Shown: positions 27,419 to 37,470, numbered from the stretch's first letter. The stretch is DNA of 64,000 nt from Marivivens donghaensis (GCF_030410045.1 NZ_JAUFRA010000004.1:310001-374000); one strand, 5' to 3'. Notes: generated by a model not told the origin, from the sequence alone. Numbers and translations are program-made.

Positions 27419-28789
27419 TTAGGTGCCGCAGAAGGTGGCCGTGACCCGTTCATGCGGTTCGGGGGCACGAGCGAAATCGGGGTTTTCAGTGAAAGGTGCG
27501 GTGACGGCAGCGAGCATCGCGTCAAAGGGCGCGCGGTTGCCCTCTGTTGCTTCGCGAATGACTTCTTCGATGCGGTGGAGGCGTGGGATGACCTGCGGGT
27601 TCGTTTGCGCGGCGAGGGCGAGGTCGGGTTTTGTTGCGCGCCAATCGGTGCGCCAATCGGCATAGTCCTTATGGTCGAGTGGCTCGTCGAGGTTGGCGAA
27701 AGTGAGGGTGAAGTCCGCGCCCGTATCCTCCATCATTTTGAGGAACCGTTGGGCGAGGGGTTCTGCCTGATCCGATGCGGTAAGGCCGAGTTTCGGGGCG
27801 AAATGGCGAATCCATGCGCTGCGGTAGAGGCCAGCGAAGTTGCCCATCATAGCGTTCAAACGCTCGACAGTGGCGTCTTGATCGGGGGCCATGGGGACGA
27901 GGCTCGATGCGAATTGGGCGATGTTCCAGATCGCGATATGCGGCTGGTTGGCATAGGCATAGCGCCCCATGCGGTCGATGGACGAGAGCACTGTCGCGGG
28001 GTGGTAGGCGTCCATAAACGTGCAAGGACCGTAGTCGATGGTTTCGCCAGATACGGTCATATTGTCGGTATTCATCACCCCATGGATAAAGCCGAGCGCC
28101 GCCCAGCGGGCGATGAGGTCCGCCTGACGCTCCATCATTTGGGCGACGACATCCTCGACGGTTTCGGCGGTGGGGAAATGGCGGGCAAGGGTGTGATCGT
28201 AGAGTGCGCGTAACGCCTGTTCGTCGCCGCGAAAGGCTTGGAGCTGGAAGGTGCCAACGCGGATATGGCTAGAGGCGACGCGGGTGAGGATCGCGCCGGG
28301 GACGGGGCCTTCGCGGAGGATTTGTTCGCCTGTGGTCACAGCGGCCAGAGCGCGGGTGGTCGGCACGCCAAGCGCGTTCATTGCCTCTGACACAAGATAT
28401 TCGCGGATCACAGGGCCGAGGCCAGCGCGGCCATCGCCAGCGCGGGAATAGGGGCTGCGGCCTGATCCTTTGAGTTGGAGGTCAAAGCGACCTTTGTCGC
28501 AGATAACCTCGCCCAAGAGGAGGGCGCGACCGTCACCAAGCCCTGGGTTCCATTGGCCGAATTGGTGGCCGCCGTAGGCTTGGGCGATCGGGTCGGCACC
28601 ATCGGGCACCGTGTTGCCCGCAAAGACATCGACGTTGGCGCGGAGGGCTTTGGGGTCGGCGCCAAGATCGCGGGCGAGCGCGTCGTTCAGGGCAAAGAAC
28701 TGAGGCGCACGAACGGGTGTCGCGGTTTGGCGGGTGTAAAGCTGCGCGGGGAGCCGTGTGTAGCTGTTATCAAAGGCGAAAAGTTGCAT
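27419..28789 (-). CDS. selO: SelO family protein adenylyltransferase
   Basis: Pseudokinase-fold enzyme that AMPylates protein hydroxyl residues (family knowledge). 456 residues, MQLFAFDNSYTRLPAQLYTR. The family signature AYGGHQFGQWNPGLGDGRALLLGE is near residue 90. The nucleotide/metal region is GVMNTDNMTVSGETIDYGPCTFMD. The C-terminus ends TATFCGT, keeping the near-terminal cysteine that corresponds to the Cys/Sec redox position in other SelO proteins. Third gene after nucleoside hydrolase and GNAT on the same strand. Confidence 0.94.
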   Translation of the reverse strand: MQLFAFDNSYTRLPAQLYTRQTATPVRAPQFFALNDALARDLGADPKALRANVDVFAGNTVPDGADPIAQAYGGHQFGQWNPGLGDGRALLLGEVICDKGRFDLQLKGSGRSPYSRAGDGRAGLGPVIREYLVSEAMNALGVPTTRALAAVTTGEQILREGPVPGAILTRVASSHIRVGTFQLQAFRGDEQALRALYDHTLARHFPTAETVEDVVAQMMERQADLIARWAALGFIHGVMNTDNMTVSGETIDYGPCTFMDAYHPATVLSSIDRMGRYAYANQPHIAIWNIAQFASSLVPMAPDQDATVERLNAMMGNFAGLYRSAWIRHFAPKLGLTASDQAEPLAQRFLKMMEDTGADFTLTFANLDEPLDHKDYADWRTDWRATKPDLALAAQTNPQVIPRLHRIEEVIREATEGNRAPFDAMLAAVTAPFTENPDFARAPEPHERVTATFCGT

Positions 28790-28825
28790 GATATCTATAT
28801 GGGGCGCGGGGCTGCGATAACCAGA

Positions 28826-29275
28826 TCAGAGCGTATCGGTCAGCACCAACAGCCCGTCGCGCTGGCGGAAACCAACCCGTTCGCAAAAGGCGATCAGCGA
28901 TGGATCTGGCGAAGGAAGACGAGCATGCAGGGCTTTGACGCCACCTTGACCCAAGGCCACCGCGACGGAATGGAGCACCTCGGTTCCGATGCCACGGCGG
29001 CGCACGGACTGACGAATAAACGTCTCATCGACCCAACCTTCCATCCCGCCTAGAGCAATCGACCAACCGAACGTGACCAGCACATAGCCTAAGGGCGCAC
29101 GTTGCGGTCCGATGAGCCAGATCGCACCGTGGGGCGACCCGTTCAGCAATGGGGTGATGGCGCGGCGGCGGCCTTCGTCATCGGATGGGATACCGATTTC
29201 GGCATGGTTGCGTTCGACGAGCGAAAGCACACGGTCGAGCGCGTCGGGACCCGCGAGCGTGATCGAGGTGGTCAT
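28826..29275 (-). CDS. GNAT family N-acetyltransferase
   Basis: 149 residues. The acetyl-CoA pyrophosphate loop is VRRRGIGTEVL, in the usual place between the strand VDETFIRQS and the following helix. The C-terminal end FCERVGFRQRDGLLVL is the last GNAT helix and strand. Substrate unknown. Its ATG overlaps the TGA of the nucleoside hydrolase gene (ATGA at 29272-29275), so the genes are probably coupled; selO begins 36 bases after its stop. Confidence 0.85.
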   Translation of the reverse strand: MTTSITLAGPDALDRVLSLVERNHAEIGIPSDDEGRRRAITPLLNGSPHGAIWLIGPQRAPLGYVLVTFGWSIALGGMEGWVDETFIRQSVRRRGIGTEVLHSVAVALGQGGVKALHARLPSPDPSLIAFCERVGFRQRDGLLVLTDTL

Positions 29276-30213
29276 AGGCGTGAAATCCGATCTGTCAACA
29301 GACGGTAGAAGCCTTCGGCGTGAAGATCACCGATGAACAACGCATTGGGTTTGCGTCCTGTCACGCGCCACCAATCAGCCACGGTCATGCCGAGTGTCAA
29401 TTCGGACTGTGTTTCAATCTCTACGTTGATGTAACGGCCAGAAAACAGATGCGGATCAATCAGATAGGCGATGGTGCAGGGGTCGTGGAGGGGCGCACCT
29501 TCGGAGCCGTATTTCTCCATATCGAAGCGTTCAAAGAAGTCGGTCCATTCCGCAACCATCGTGCCAACATGGGTGCCCATATTGCGGAAGGCATCGATGC
29601 GGGATTTCGTGGTCAGCGCCTTATGCGTCACGTCCAAAGGCATGACGACGAGGGGGACGCCCGATTGAAACACGATCTGGGCGGCTTCGGGGTCGACGTA
29701 GATGTTGAACTCTGCGGCGGGGGTGATGTTGCCGACCTCAAAATAGGCACCGCCCATGAGGACGATTTCCTGCACGCGCGGGATGATATCAGGGGCGCGT
29801 TCAAAAGCGGTCGCGATATTCGTTAGTGGTCCGATAGGGCAGAGTGTGACCGTGCCCTCGGGTTCATTGCGCAGGGTTTCGATAATGAAATCAACGGCGT
29901 GCTGGTCCTGTAGTGGCATAGTCGGATCAGGCAATTGCGGACCGTCGAGTCCCGTTTTGCCGTGCACGTGTTCTGCAGTGACCAGTTTGCGTTTCATCGG
30001 TGCATCGCAGCCTGCATAGACCTTAACGTTGGGACGACCTGCGAGTTCACAGACGATCCGCGCGTTTTTTTGCGTGAGGGGCAGGGGCACATTGCCTGCA
30101 ACGGCGGTTATTCCGAGTAGGTCGATGTCATCAGGGCTGCCAAGGGCCAAAAGAATGGCGACTGCGTCGTCTTGGCCGGGGTCGGTGTCGATGATGATTT
30201 TACGGGGTGCCAT
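29272..30213 (-). CDS. Nucleoside hydrolase (IunH/Rih family)
   Basis: Hydrolyses ribonucleosides to ribose and base; the exact specificity cannot be told from sequence. 313 residues from the ATG at 30213. The N-terminal calcium-binding motif is IIIDTDPGQDDAVAIL. Other family parts are GNVPLPLTQKNA, LCPIGPLTNIA, LMGGAYFEVGNITPAAEFNIYVDPEAA, and PLHDPCTIAYLIDPHLF with the active-site aspartate. The upstream longer frame overlaps non-coding leader. Confidence 0.92.
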   Translation of the reverse strand: MAPRKIIIDTDPGQDDAVAILLALGSPDDIDLLGITAVAGNVPLPLTQKNARIVCELAGRPNVKVYAGCDAPMKRKLVTAEHVHGKTGLDGPQLPDPTMPLQDQHAVDFIIETLRNEPEGTVTLCPIGPLTNIATAFERAPDIIPRVQEIVLMGGAYFEVGNITPAAEFNIYVDPEAAQIVFQSGVPLVVMPLDVTHKALTTKSRIDAFRNMGTHVGTMVAEWTDFFERFDMEKYGSEGAPLHDPCTIAYLIDPHLFSGRYINVEIETQSELTLGMTVADWWRVTGRKPNALFIGDLHAEGFYRLLTDRISRL

Positions 30214-30303
30214 GACTGCCTCTTGTTCGCGTATTGCGGGCACAGTGCAGGGGCTTTGCCGTAGGTTCAAGCAGAAAGGACGCGTCGTCCCCCAGCGTCA
30301 AAA

Positions 30304-30330
30304 AAGGGCGGGATGTGATCCCGCCCTTTC
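30304..30330 (-). terminator. Rho-independent terminator of ilvIN
   Basis: AAAGGGCGGGAT-GTG-ATCCCGCCCTTT lies just after the ilvN stop (30336); on the minus strand it is followed by TTTTTT. The inverted repeat is 12 bp. Confidence 0.9.
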
Positions 30331-30335
30331 TGAAT

Positions 30336-30899
30336 TTAGTGATCGCCGCGCGAGAGGGCCGCAACGCCCGTGCGGGCCACCTCGACCAGACCCAAGGGAC
30401 GCATCAGGTCAGCAAAGGCGTCGATTTTCTCGGGCGTGCCAGTGAGTTCGAACACAAAGCTCTGCAGGGTTGTGTCGACCACGCTGGCGCGGAAGATATC
30501 GGCAAGTCGGAGCGCCTCAACACGCTGCTCGCCTTTGCCAGCGACCTTAAAGAGGCCCAGTTCACGCTCAACGCTCGGTCCCTCGGCGGTGAGGTCATGA
30601 ACCTCGAGCACGGGAATGATGCGGCCCAGTTGGGCTTTGATCTGAACGATCACCTGCGGGGTGCCAGAGGTGACGATGGTGATGCGCGACTTGTGACCTT
30701 CGTGGTCGACTTCGGCCACGGTGAGGCTTTCTATGTTGTAGCCGCGACCCGAAAACAGGCCGATCACACGGGCGAGGACGCCCGGTTCGTTCATCACAGT
30801 GACCGCAAGGGTATGGCGTTCAACGGTGTCGCCATAGGTCGAGCGTAGGTCATAAGCCGAGTGAGAGGAGGAGCCTTTTTTGATCCGTAGTGCAGACAT
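30336..30899 (-). CDS. ilvN: Acetolactate synthase small (regulatory) subunit
   Basis: Regulatory subunit that confers valine feedback on acetolactate synthase. 187 residues. The ACT domain spans about 28-100 (HTLAVTVMNEPGVLARVIGLFSGRGYNIESLTV), followed by the AHAS small-subunit C-terminal domain (ERELGLFKVAG..., FELTGTPEKIDAF). About 25 residues precede the ACT domain. It begins 12 bases after ilvI and ends at a strong terminator. Often called ilvH when paired with ilvI. Confidence 0.95.
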   Translation of the reverse strand: MSALRIKKGSSSHSAYDLRSTYGDTVERHTLAVTVMNEPGVLARVIGLFSGRGYNIESLTVAEVDHEGHKSRITIVTSGTPQVIVQIKAQLGRIIPVLEVHDLTAEGPSVERELGLFKVAGKGEQRVEALRLADIFRASVVDTTLQSFVFELTGTPEKIDAFADLMRPLGLVEVARTGVAALSRGDH

Positions 30900-30911
30900 C
30901 TTTAGTCCTCC

Positions 30912-32654
<1,743 letters not shown>

Positions 32655-32705
32655 CTTCGTTCTTCCTTATCCTGCGTCGTCGTTACTTTTAACGTCGTTT
32701 TCATA

Positions 32706-32733
32706 CAAAAAAGCCCCCGAGATTTTCGGGGGC
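32706..32733 (-). terminator. Attenuator terminator of the ilvIN leader
   Basis: On the minus strand GCCCCCGA-AAATC-TCGGGGGC is followed directly by TTTTTT, about 50 bases before the ilvI start. It lies downstream of a Leu/Val-rich leader peptide, the layout of a transcription attenuator. Confidence 0.88.
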
Positions 32734-32777
32734 GCATGGGGAACCGTTATGGTAAAACCGTTACCGGCCCATGCGCC
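32731..32777 (-). promoter_or_regulatory. Alternative (antiterminator) pairing in the ilvIN leader
   Basis: GGCGCATGGG (minus-strand 32777-32768, within the leader-peptide codons W-R-M-G) is exactly complementary to CCCATGCGCC (32740-32731). The second arm shares three bases with the foot of the terminator stem. A small inner hairpin GGTAA/TTACC (32751-32765) lies between them. A ribosome stalled at the Leu/Val codons would leave the first arm free; one reaching the stop would cover it. Confidence 0.72.
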
Positions 32778-32808
32778 ATTTTCCCACCACTACTAGAAGG
32801 TTTTTCAT
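32761..32808 (-). CDS. Branched-chain amino acid attenuator leader peptide
   Basis: A 15-codon frame starting at 32808 encodes MKNLLVVVGKWRMGR and stops at TAA. Five consecutive control codons are Leu-Leu-Val-Val-Val. A weak AAAGG lies eight bases upstream of the ATG. The position between a promoter-like sequence and the terminator, together with the codon content, identifies it as the sensing element for leucine/valine charging. It is too short for automatic gene calls. Confidence 0.88.
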   Translation of the reverse strand: MKNLLVVVGKWRMGR

Positions 32809-32838
32809 CCCTCGGGCCTTTCGATTGCGTGCGCGAAC

Positions 32839-32866
32839 CTTATGCACGCCGGAAAAGCGAGGTCAA
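32839..32866 (-). promoter_or_regulatory. Probable promoter of the ilvIN leader transcript
   Basis: Minus-strand TTGACC (32866-32861) and CATAAG (32844-32839), spaced by 16 bases, fit a sigma-70-type promoter. The predicted start would fall about 25 bases before the leader-peptide ATG. Confidence 0.5.
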
Positions 32867-33149
32867 CCTGTCTGATAGAGAAAATGTCGTGAGGCGGGCA
32901 TTTTTCGCAACTTTCTTTCAATTTGTCGCGGGTGGGGTCGAATCGATAAGGGACCGCTTGGGGCGATTAACTGGTTAACGGGCCGTTAAATCGCAGGGCT
33001 TTGGGCGAGATTGTTTCTCAGTTCAGGCCAATCCGAGTTATTCACATGATTTGTGAGGGCGGCAGAGCCACCGCATTAGGAATTTCTTTACGATTGTGTC
33101 GAAAATGAGGCATGGTCCCTATGGTTGTTTAATCGTGGGGGATTTTAGA
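32867..33149 (+). other. Divergent intergenic region upstream of the RTX gene
   Basis: With the ilv leader, the gene-free span from 32809 to 33149 is 341 bases. No further gene is seen. It contains TTAAC-TG-GTTAA (32967-32978) followed by GGGCCGTTAA, a possible binding site, and a GTGGGGGA ribosome-binding region before the RTX start. Confidence 0.4.
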
Positions 33150-34991
33150 ATGACTTTGATTAATGATCTGATTGCTGCACGTCAGGCCGTTACCGCAGTT
33201 GGTGTAACCTATTTGGTCCCAGCGGTTGATATTGGAAACGCGGCAGGGACGAGCGTTTTTATCTGGGAGGAACCATCGCTTGCGACCGATGGGGCGACAG
33301 ATTTGTTCGTTGCGCTGGTCGATGGCGATGACAACGTCATCCCGCAAGGCACCCAAGAGATCGTCGGCATTGGGCCGACCCAAACGGGCGATACGCTCTA
33401 TGTCTATTCCGACACTGGCGTTGTGACGGTCGAATATGACTCGACCGATGGTCTGGTGAAATTGGAACTGACCGTCGATGGCGAAGACCTAACGGATATC
33501 GCCGTCACCCCGATTGATGACTTTAGCGTCAACGTTGATGCGGACCTCGCGGTTTTCAATGGCACCGAAGACGGTGAAACGATCAATGGCAGCGCGGTTG
33601 CCGATCAGATCAACGGATATGGCGGTAATGACGACCTGCGCGGCTTTAATGGCGATGATGTGATCGACGCGGGCGCGGGGGCTGACACGGTGCGCGGTGG
33701 CACGGGCGATGATTTCGTCTCGGGTGGTGTGGGCAACGATATTATCTATGGCCAAGGCGGCAATGACGAACTGAACGGAAACAACGGTCAAGATTCGATC
33801 TACGGCGGGTTCGGTGATGATAAGGTCTTTGGCGGCGAAGGCGGCGACCTGCTCAAGGGTGGCGCTGGCAACGATATCATGCGCGGCGGTGCTGGGGCGG
33901 ATAACGTCTCGGGCGGGGCTGGCAACGATACGATCAATGGCAACCTTGGCAATGACGCGCTCTATGGTGGTCGCGGCGACGATACGGTCAGCGGCGGCAC
34001 GGGCGACGACAGCATTTGGGGTGCCATGGGCAAGGACGTGCTCTACGGTGATGCTGGTGATGATGTGGTCCTCGGTAATTCGGGCGACGATTTGATCTAT
34101 GGCGGTGACGGTGACGACAAACTGCACGGTGGTGCGGATGATGACACCATCAACGGCGGCAATGGCAGCGATGTTGTGACGGGCGGCGCGGGCAATGATG
34201 TGATCGACACTTCGGGCAATCTGGCGACCGAGGTCGTGGTTGCCGATATCGCCCTTGGTACTGTGAGCGGCACGCCAGACATGGCCTATGAAGGTGTGTT
34301 CACCGCAGACACCGATCCAACAGACGATATGGATACGGTCTGGGGCGGCAACGGCGCTGACACGATCATCACCGGCGATGACGCGGACCAAGTTTGGGGC
34401 GGCAAGGGTGATGACAGCATTGACGGCGGCTTTGACAACGACACGCTCTACGGCAACTTTGGTAAGGACATGATCATCGGTGGTGAAGGGTCGGACTATA
34501 TCAACGGCGGCTCTGGCGACGACGTGATCTATGGCGGCCAAGGCCCTGATGAGGTGCAAATCCTCGACATCGCTGATGTAGGCGAAACACCTGATCTGGC
34601 CCCCGACAACGATGACGACGACATTTATGGCGGTGGCGGCAACGATACCATCTACGGTGGCGATGACAGCGATACGATCCACGGCGGGGTCGGTGACGAC
34701 TTTATCCAAGGTGGCATTGACGACGACGCGCTGTTTGGTGATGCGGGCAATGACATCTTTGACTTTGCGGATGGTGACGGGTCCGACGTGATCGGCGACT
34801 TTACCATCGGTGAGGATAAGGTGCAGATCCTTGGCGGCTCGTTCGGCGACCTTATGCTGTCCCAAGACGAAAGCGCCGCGATCATTGAATACGGCGACCT
34901 GATGATCCGTATGGAAAACATGAATGCAGACGATCTGACGGCGTCGGACTTCTTGTTCGGGGATATCCTAGAGCCGATTGCGGTCGGTTAA
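33150..34991 (+). CDS. RTX calcium-binding repeat protein, probable type I secretion substrate
   Basis: 613 acidic residues without an N-terminal signal peptide. Residues 1-150 form a beta-rich domain I do not recognise (MTLINDLIAARQAVTAVG..., VTVEYDSTDGLVKLELTVDG). From about 150 to 360 and 390 to 545 run many GGxGxDxxx nonapeptides (e.g. GGNDDLRGF, GGAGNDTIN), which bind calcium and fold as a parallel beta-roll outside the cell (family knowledge). A ~35-residue spacer interrupts the arrays. The C-terminus (DFTIGEDKVQILGG... DILEPIAVG) resembles RTX secretion ends. No type I secretion genes are adjacent. Start chosen at 33150; the upstream frame is untranslated leader. Confidence 0.9.
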   Translation: MTLINDLIAARQAVTAVGVTYLVPAVDIGNAAGTSVFIWEEPSLATDGATDLFVALVDGDDNVIPQGTQEIVGIGPTQTGDTLYVYSDTGVVTVEYDSTDGLVKLELTVDGEDLTDIAVTPIDDFSVNVDADLAVFNGTEDGETINGSAVADQINGYGGNDDLRGFNGDDVIDAGAGADTVRGGTGDDFVSGGVGNDIIYGQGGNDELNGNNGQDSIYGGFGDDKVFGGEGGDLLKGGAGNDIMRGGAGADNVSGGAGNDTINGNLGNDALYGGRGDDTVSGGTGDDSIWGAMGKDVLYGDAGDDVVLGNSGDDLIYGGDGDDKLHGGADDDTINGGNGSDVVTGGAGNDVIDTSGNLATEVVVADIALGTVSGTPDMAYEGVFTADTDPTDDMDTVWGGNGADTIITGDDADQVWGGKGDDSIDGGFDNDTLYGNFGKDMIIGGEGSDYINGGSGDDVIYGGQGPDEVQILDIADVGETPDLAPDNDDDDIYGGGGNDTIYGGDDSDTIHGGVGDDFIQGGIDDDALFGDAGNDIFDFADGDGSDVIGDFTIGEDKVQILGGSFGDLMLSQDESAAIIEYGDLMIRMENMNADDLTASDFLFGDILEPIAVG

Positions 34992-35013
34992 TCTAGGCGC
35001 CAGTCAAACTAAA

Positions 35014-35041
35014 AGAGCGGTGCGCGATCAGCGCACCGTTT
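35014..35041. terminator. Bidirectional terminator overlapping the bpt stop codon
   Basis: GCGGTGCGC and GCGCACCGT pair around GATCA, with T-runs on both sides, serving the convergent RTX and bpt genes. The TGA of bpt (35030-35028) lies in the loop, so the last bpt codons form one arm of the stem. Confidence 0.82.
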
Positions 35042-35852
35042 TGCTATCGGGCAGTTGGATGCGCGAAACTTGTTCCGCAATCGGATCGATCGAGAGCGGA
35101 TGGGTCGTTGCCTCGTAATCGTCGGGATTGCCGATGTCCTGCCATGCGCCCTGATAAAAAATCTCGAGCGCGGAATAGTTCGATTTATAGCCCATCTTAG
35201 GGCTGCCAGGCACCCAATAGCCCAAGTAGACATAAGGAAGACCCATTTCGCGGGCGATTTCGATATGATCAAGCACGAGGTAGGTGCCGAGCGATTGGCG
35301 CTCTAGCTCTGGGTCAAAGAAGGAATAAACCATGCTCAACCCGTCATCGAGGATGTCGGTCAGGCAGACGGCGCGCAGGGCGCGATCTTCGTCTGTGACA
35401 TCGGTATATTCAATGAGCCGCGTGCGGATCGGCGTTTCCTCGACCATGGCGGCAAATTCAAAGAGGTCCATGTCCGCCATGCCGCCCGTCGCGTGACGAC
35501 TGTCGAGGTAGGTGCGGAACAGATCGAACTGTTCCTCAGTTGCCCAAGGGCTGGTCGCACGGCGGGCGAGGGCGCGGTTGCGTTTGATCACGCGTCGCTG
35601 ACTTTTGGATGGTGCAAAATCCGCAACCCTGATGCGGGCGGACATACAGGCCGAACAGTCGGAGCAGGATGGGCGGTAGAGCACGTTTTGCGACCGACGA
35701 AAGCCCTGTTTGGACAGTGCATCGTTGAGCTTTGTCGCGCCGTCGCCCTGAAGTGCAGTGAACAGCTTCCGCTCCATCCGTCCGTCGAGATACGGACAGG
35801 GCTGCGGGGCCGTCACATAAAACTGGGGCGCTATCGGGAGCGTGTGGCGCAT
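35028..35852 (-). CDS. bpt: Aspartate/glutamate leucyltransferase
   Basis: Aminoacyl-tRNA-protein transferase of the N-end rule pathway: adds leucine to N-terminal Asp/Glu, marking proteins for ClpS/ClpAP. 274 residues from MRHTLPIAPQFYVTAPQPCPYL. The cysteine-rich start YRPSCSDCSACMSARI and the C-terminal ATE domain (YSFFDPELERQSLGTYLVLDHIEIAREMGLPYVYLGYW) are diagnostic. Alphaproteobacterial members are usually Bpt rather than arginyl-transferase. Upstream on the same strand is an RDD gene (71-base gap). Confidence 0.93.
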   Translation of the reverse strand: MRHTLPIAPQFYVTAPQPCPYLDGRMERKLFTALQGDGATKLNDALSKQGFRRSQNVLYRPSCSDCSACMSARIRVADFAPSKSQRRVIKRNRALARRATSPWATEEQFDLFRTYLDSRHATGGMADMDLFEFAAMVEETPIRTRLIEYTDVTDEDRALRAVCLTDILDDGLSMVYSFFDPELERQSLGTYLVLDHIEIAREMGLPYVYLGYWVPGSPKMGYKSNYSALEIFYQGAWQDIGNPDDYEATTHPLSIDPIAEQVSRIQLPDSKTVR

Positions 35853-35923
35853 TAATACTCGGATCGCAAAGAATTTGCGCGAGGTTAGCAACCTCGCGCT
35901 GTTTGTCCAAGTCTCTACGACGA

Positions 35924-36358
35924 CTAAAGCATTCTGTTTATAGCGGCAGTGCCTAGAATGTGATCCGTCAGACCTTGGTTCCGTTCAGAGAGGAGCATCA
36001 TCAGCACCGAAACGAGCTGCAGTGGGAAGACTGCGATCGAGACGGTATAGCCAATGGTGTGCCAAAACGCGGTGCGACTGTCCAAGCGGTGGCCGTCGCT
36101 GTCACGCAATTCGACGCCCATCATCCGCATCCCCCACGTCGCGCCCGCGCCTGACAGGGTTGACCAGCGATAGATGAACCCCACCACAAACAAAAACACA
36201 GGGAAAAAGAACAGGGCGGTGAAAGCCGTAAAGGGGATCAGAACGATTGCCGTGCCGAGGATCAGTGCCGTGTCGATCACCCACGCAATCGCGCGCTTGG
36301 CGGTGACACCGTCGTAGAAATCGGCGCGCATCTGAGGATCAGGAAGGCCGTAGGTCAT
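35924..36358 (-). CDS. RDD family membrane protein
   Basis: 144 residues. The RDD domain begins KRAIAWVIDTALILGTAIVLIPF and continues through two more membrane helices, with the loop segment GATWGMRMMGVELRDSDGHRLD characteristic of the family. Transport roles have been suggested for some members, but none can be assigned here. The ATG at 36358 gives the compact family length; the longer frame adds 16 unconserved residues. Confidence 0.88.
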   Translation of the reverse strand: MTYGLPDPQMRADFYDGVTAKRAIAWVIDTALILGTAIVLIPFTAFTALFFFPVFLFVVGFIYRWSTLSGAGATWGMRMMGVELRDSDGHRLDSRTAFWHTIGYTVSIAVFPLQLVSVLMMLLSERNQGLTDHILGTAAINRML

Positions 36359-36383
36359 TGTATCGCTTTCATGGTCAGAGGGT

Positions 36384-36408
36384 GGGTGGCCGAGGGGAGC
36401 GGCCACCC
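36384..36408 (-). terminator. GC-rich hairpin between the DUF2852 and RDD genes
   Basis: GGGTGGCC and GGCCACCC pair around a nine-base loop, 29 bases after the DUF2852 stop and 25 bases before the RDD start. There is no T-run, so it may be a weak terminator or an RNA-stabilising stem rather than a full terminator. Confidence 0.4.
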
Positions 36409-36436
36409 GAGGGTAATTGGATTAGACGGTTTCGTC

Positions 36437-36859
36437 TTATTCTTTGGGCGCACGAGCGGCACGCGCACGGTCATCCATGAATTGATCGAATTCCGATTTG
36501 TCTTTGGCTTCGCGCAGACGCTCAAGGAAGGCCTCAAAGTCCTGCTGTTCCTGTTCAAGGCGGCGCAGCGTTTCGTTTTTGTAAGCGTCGAACGCGGAGT
36601 TGCCAGAGGTGCGGTAGGCCGCGTGCGAACCAAAGGGAGAGTGTGCCTTGCGGCGGTTAGAACATTTTCCACTGAACATGCGTTTGCTCCAGATCATATA
36701 TGCAAGAAGGGCGAGGCCGACCGGCCAGAAAAAGATAAAGCCAAGGACCATAGCGGCGATCCAAGCGCCTTTGCCGCGTTCGTCGAGCCAAGTTTCGGCC
36801 CGCGTGAACCAGCCACCTTTCGGTGCGGTCGGGTGAGGGGTCGTAAAGGTATCAGACAT
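36437..36859 (-). CDS. DUF2852 family membrane protein
   Basis: 140 residues of unknown function. One or two hydrophobic helices (GAWIAAMVLGFIFFWPVGLALLAYMIW, about 31-57) are followed by a cytoplasmic, highly charged helix (NETLRRLEQEQQDFEAFLERLREAKDKSEFDQFM), predicted coiled coil. This layout is the DUF2852 pattern in alphaproteobacteria. It is upstream of RDD on the same strand, with a hairpin between. Confidence 0.85.
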   Translation of the reverse strand: MSDTFTTPHPTAPKGGWFTRAETWLDERGKGAWIAAMVLGFIFFWPVGLALLAYMIWSKRMFSGKCSNRRKAHSPFGSHAAYRTSGNSAFDAYKNETLRRLEQEQQDFEAFLERLREAKDKSEFDQFMDDRARAARAPKE

Positions 36860-37002
36860 TGAAGGGCTCCGTTTCGGGGGTGATGTTAATCCGTTTCACA
36901 TCACCGATATCGGAATGCCCAACCCCACCTTCAAGGGTCTATGTTAAAGATTTTCACATTTATTTCTGGTTGTGCGATTAAGGGATTGATCCCGTTCAGA
37001 AA

Positions 37003-37470
37003 TTATTTCGTGAAATCGGCAGAATTTGCGCCTGTGATCCGCAAAAGATCGACAGGGGCGATGGGAAAGATATGGCGCGGGGTGCCCGCTGCGGCCCAGA
37101 TTTCGGTGAATTCAGACAGGCGCGGATCGAAAAACGCACGGATCGGGTTCAGGTGGCCGACAGGGGACACACCGCCAATGGCAAAGCCTGTCTGCGCCCG
37201 CACGAGGTTTGCATCGGCACGGCCCAAAGGTTCGCCTGCTAGTGCGGTGGCCTTTTCCGCGCAGACTTGGTTCCCGCCCGCGGTCAAAAATAGGATCGCC
37301 TCGCCTGAGGTTTCGCCCTGAAAGATGATCGATTTGGCAATTTGGTCGATGGTGTAGCCAGCGGCCTCTGCAGCTTGGGCGGCGGTGCGAGCTTCGCCCA
37401 ATTCGACGGGCGTGATGTCGAGACCCGCGTCATGGAGCGCTTTGGTCACACGTTTCAGGCTCTTGCTCAT
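37003..37470 (-). CDS. YbaK/ProX-type aminoacyl-tRNA deacylase
   Basis: 155 residues with a YbaK/EbsC domain that hydrolyses misacylated tRNA. Family residues: AKSIIFQG with the conserved lysine, ILFLTAGGNQVCAEK, ADANLVRAQTGFAIGGVSPVGH with the GxxxPxG loop, and the end PRHIFPIAPVDLLRITG. Exact tRNA specificity (Cys-tRNAPro or Ala-tRNAPro) is unknown. Divergent from glnE, 79 bases apart. Confidence 0.9.
   Translation of the reverse strand: MSKSLKRVTKALHDAGLDITPVELGEARTAAQAAEAAGYTIDQIAKSIIFQGETSGEAILFLTAGGNQVCAEKATALAGEPLGRADANLVRAQTGFAIGGVSPVGHLNPIRAFFDPRLSEFTEIWAAAGTPRHIFPIAPVDLLRITGANSADFTK

Noticed and set aside
33600..34760. Dense short direct repeats that could be mistaken for a CRISPR or satellite array
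   Set aside because: They keep the reading frame, encode GGxGxD units and have no constant repeat with unique spacers.
33489..34865. 458-codon minus-strand frame with repeated Val/Ile/Ala-rich units opposite the RTX gene
   Set aside because: The repeats are the complement of the RTX nonapeptide codons; no independent evidence of coding.
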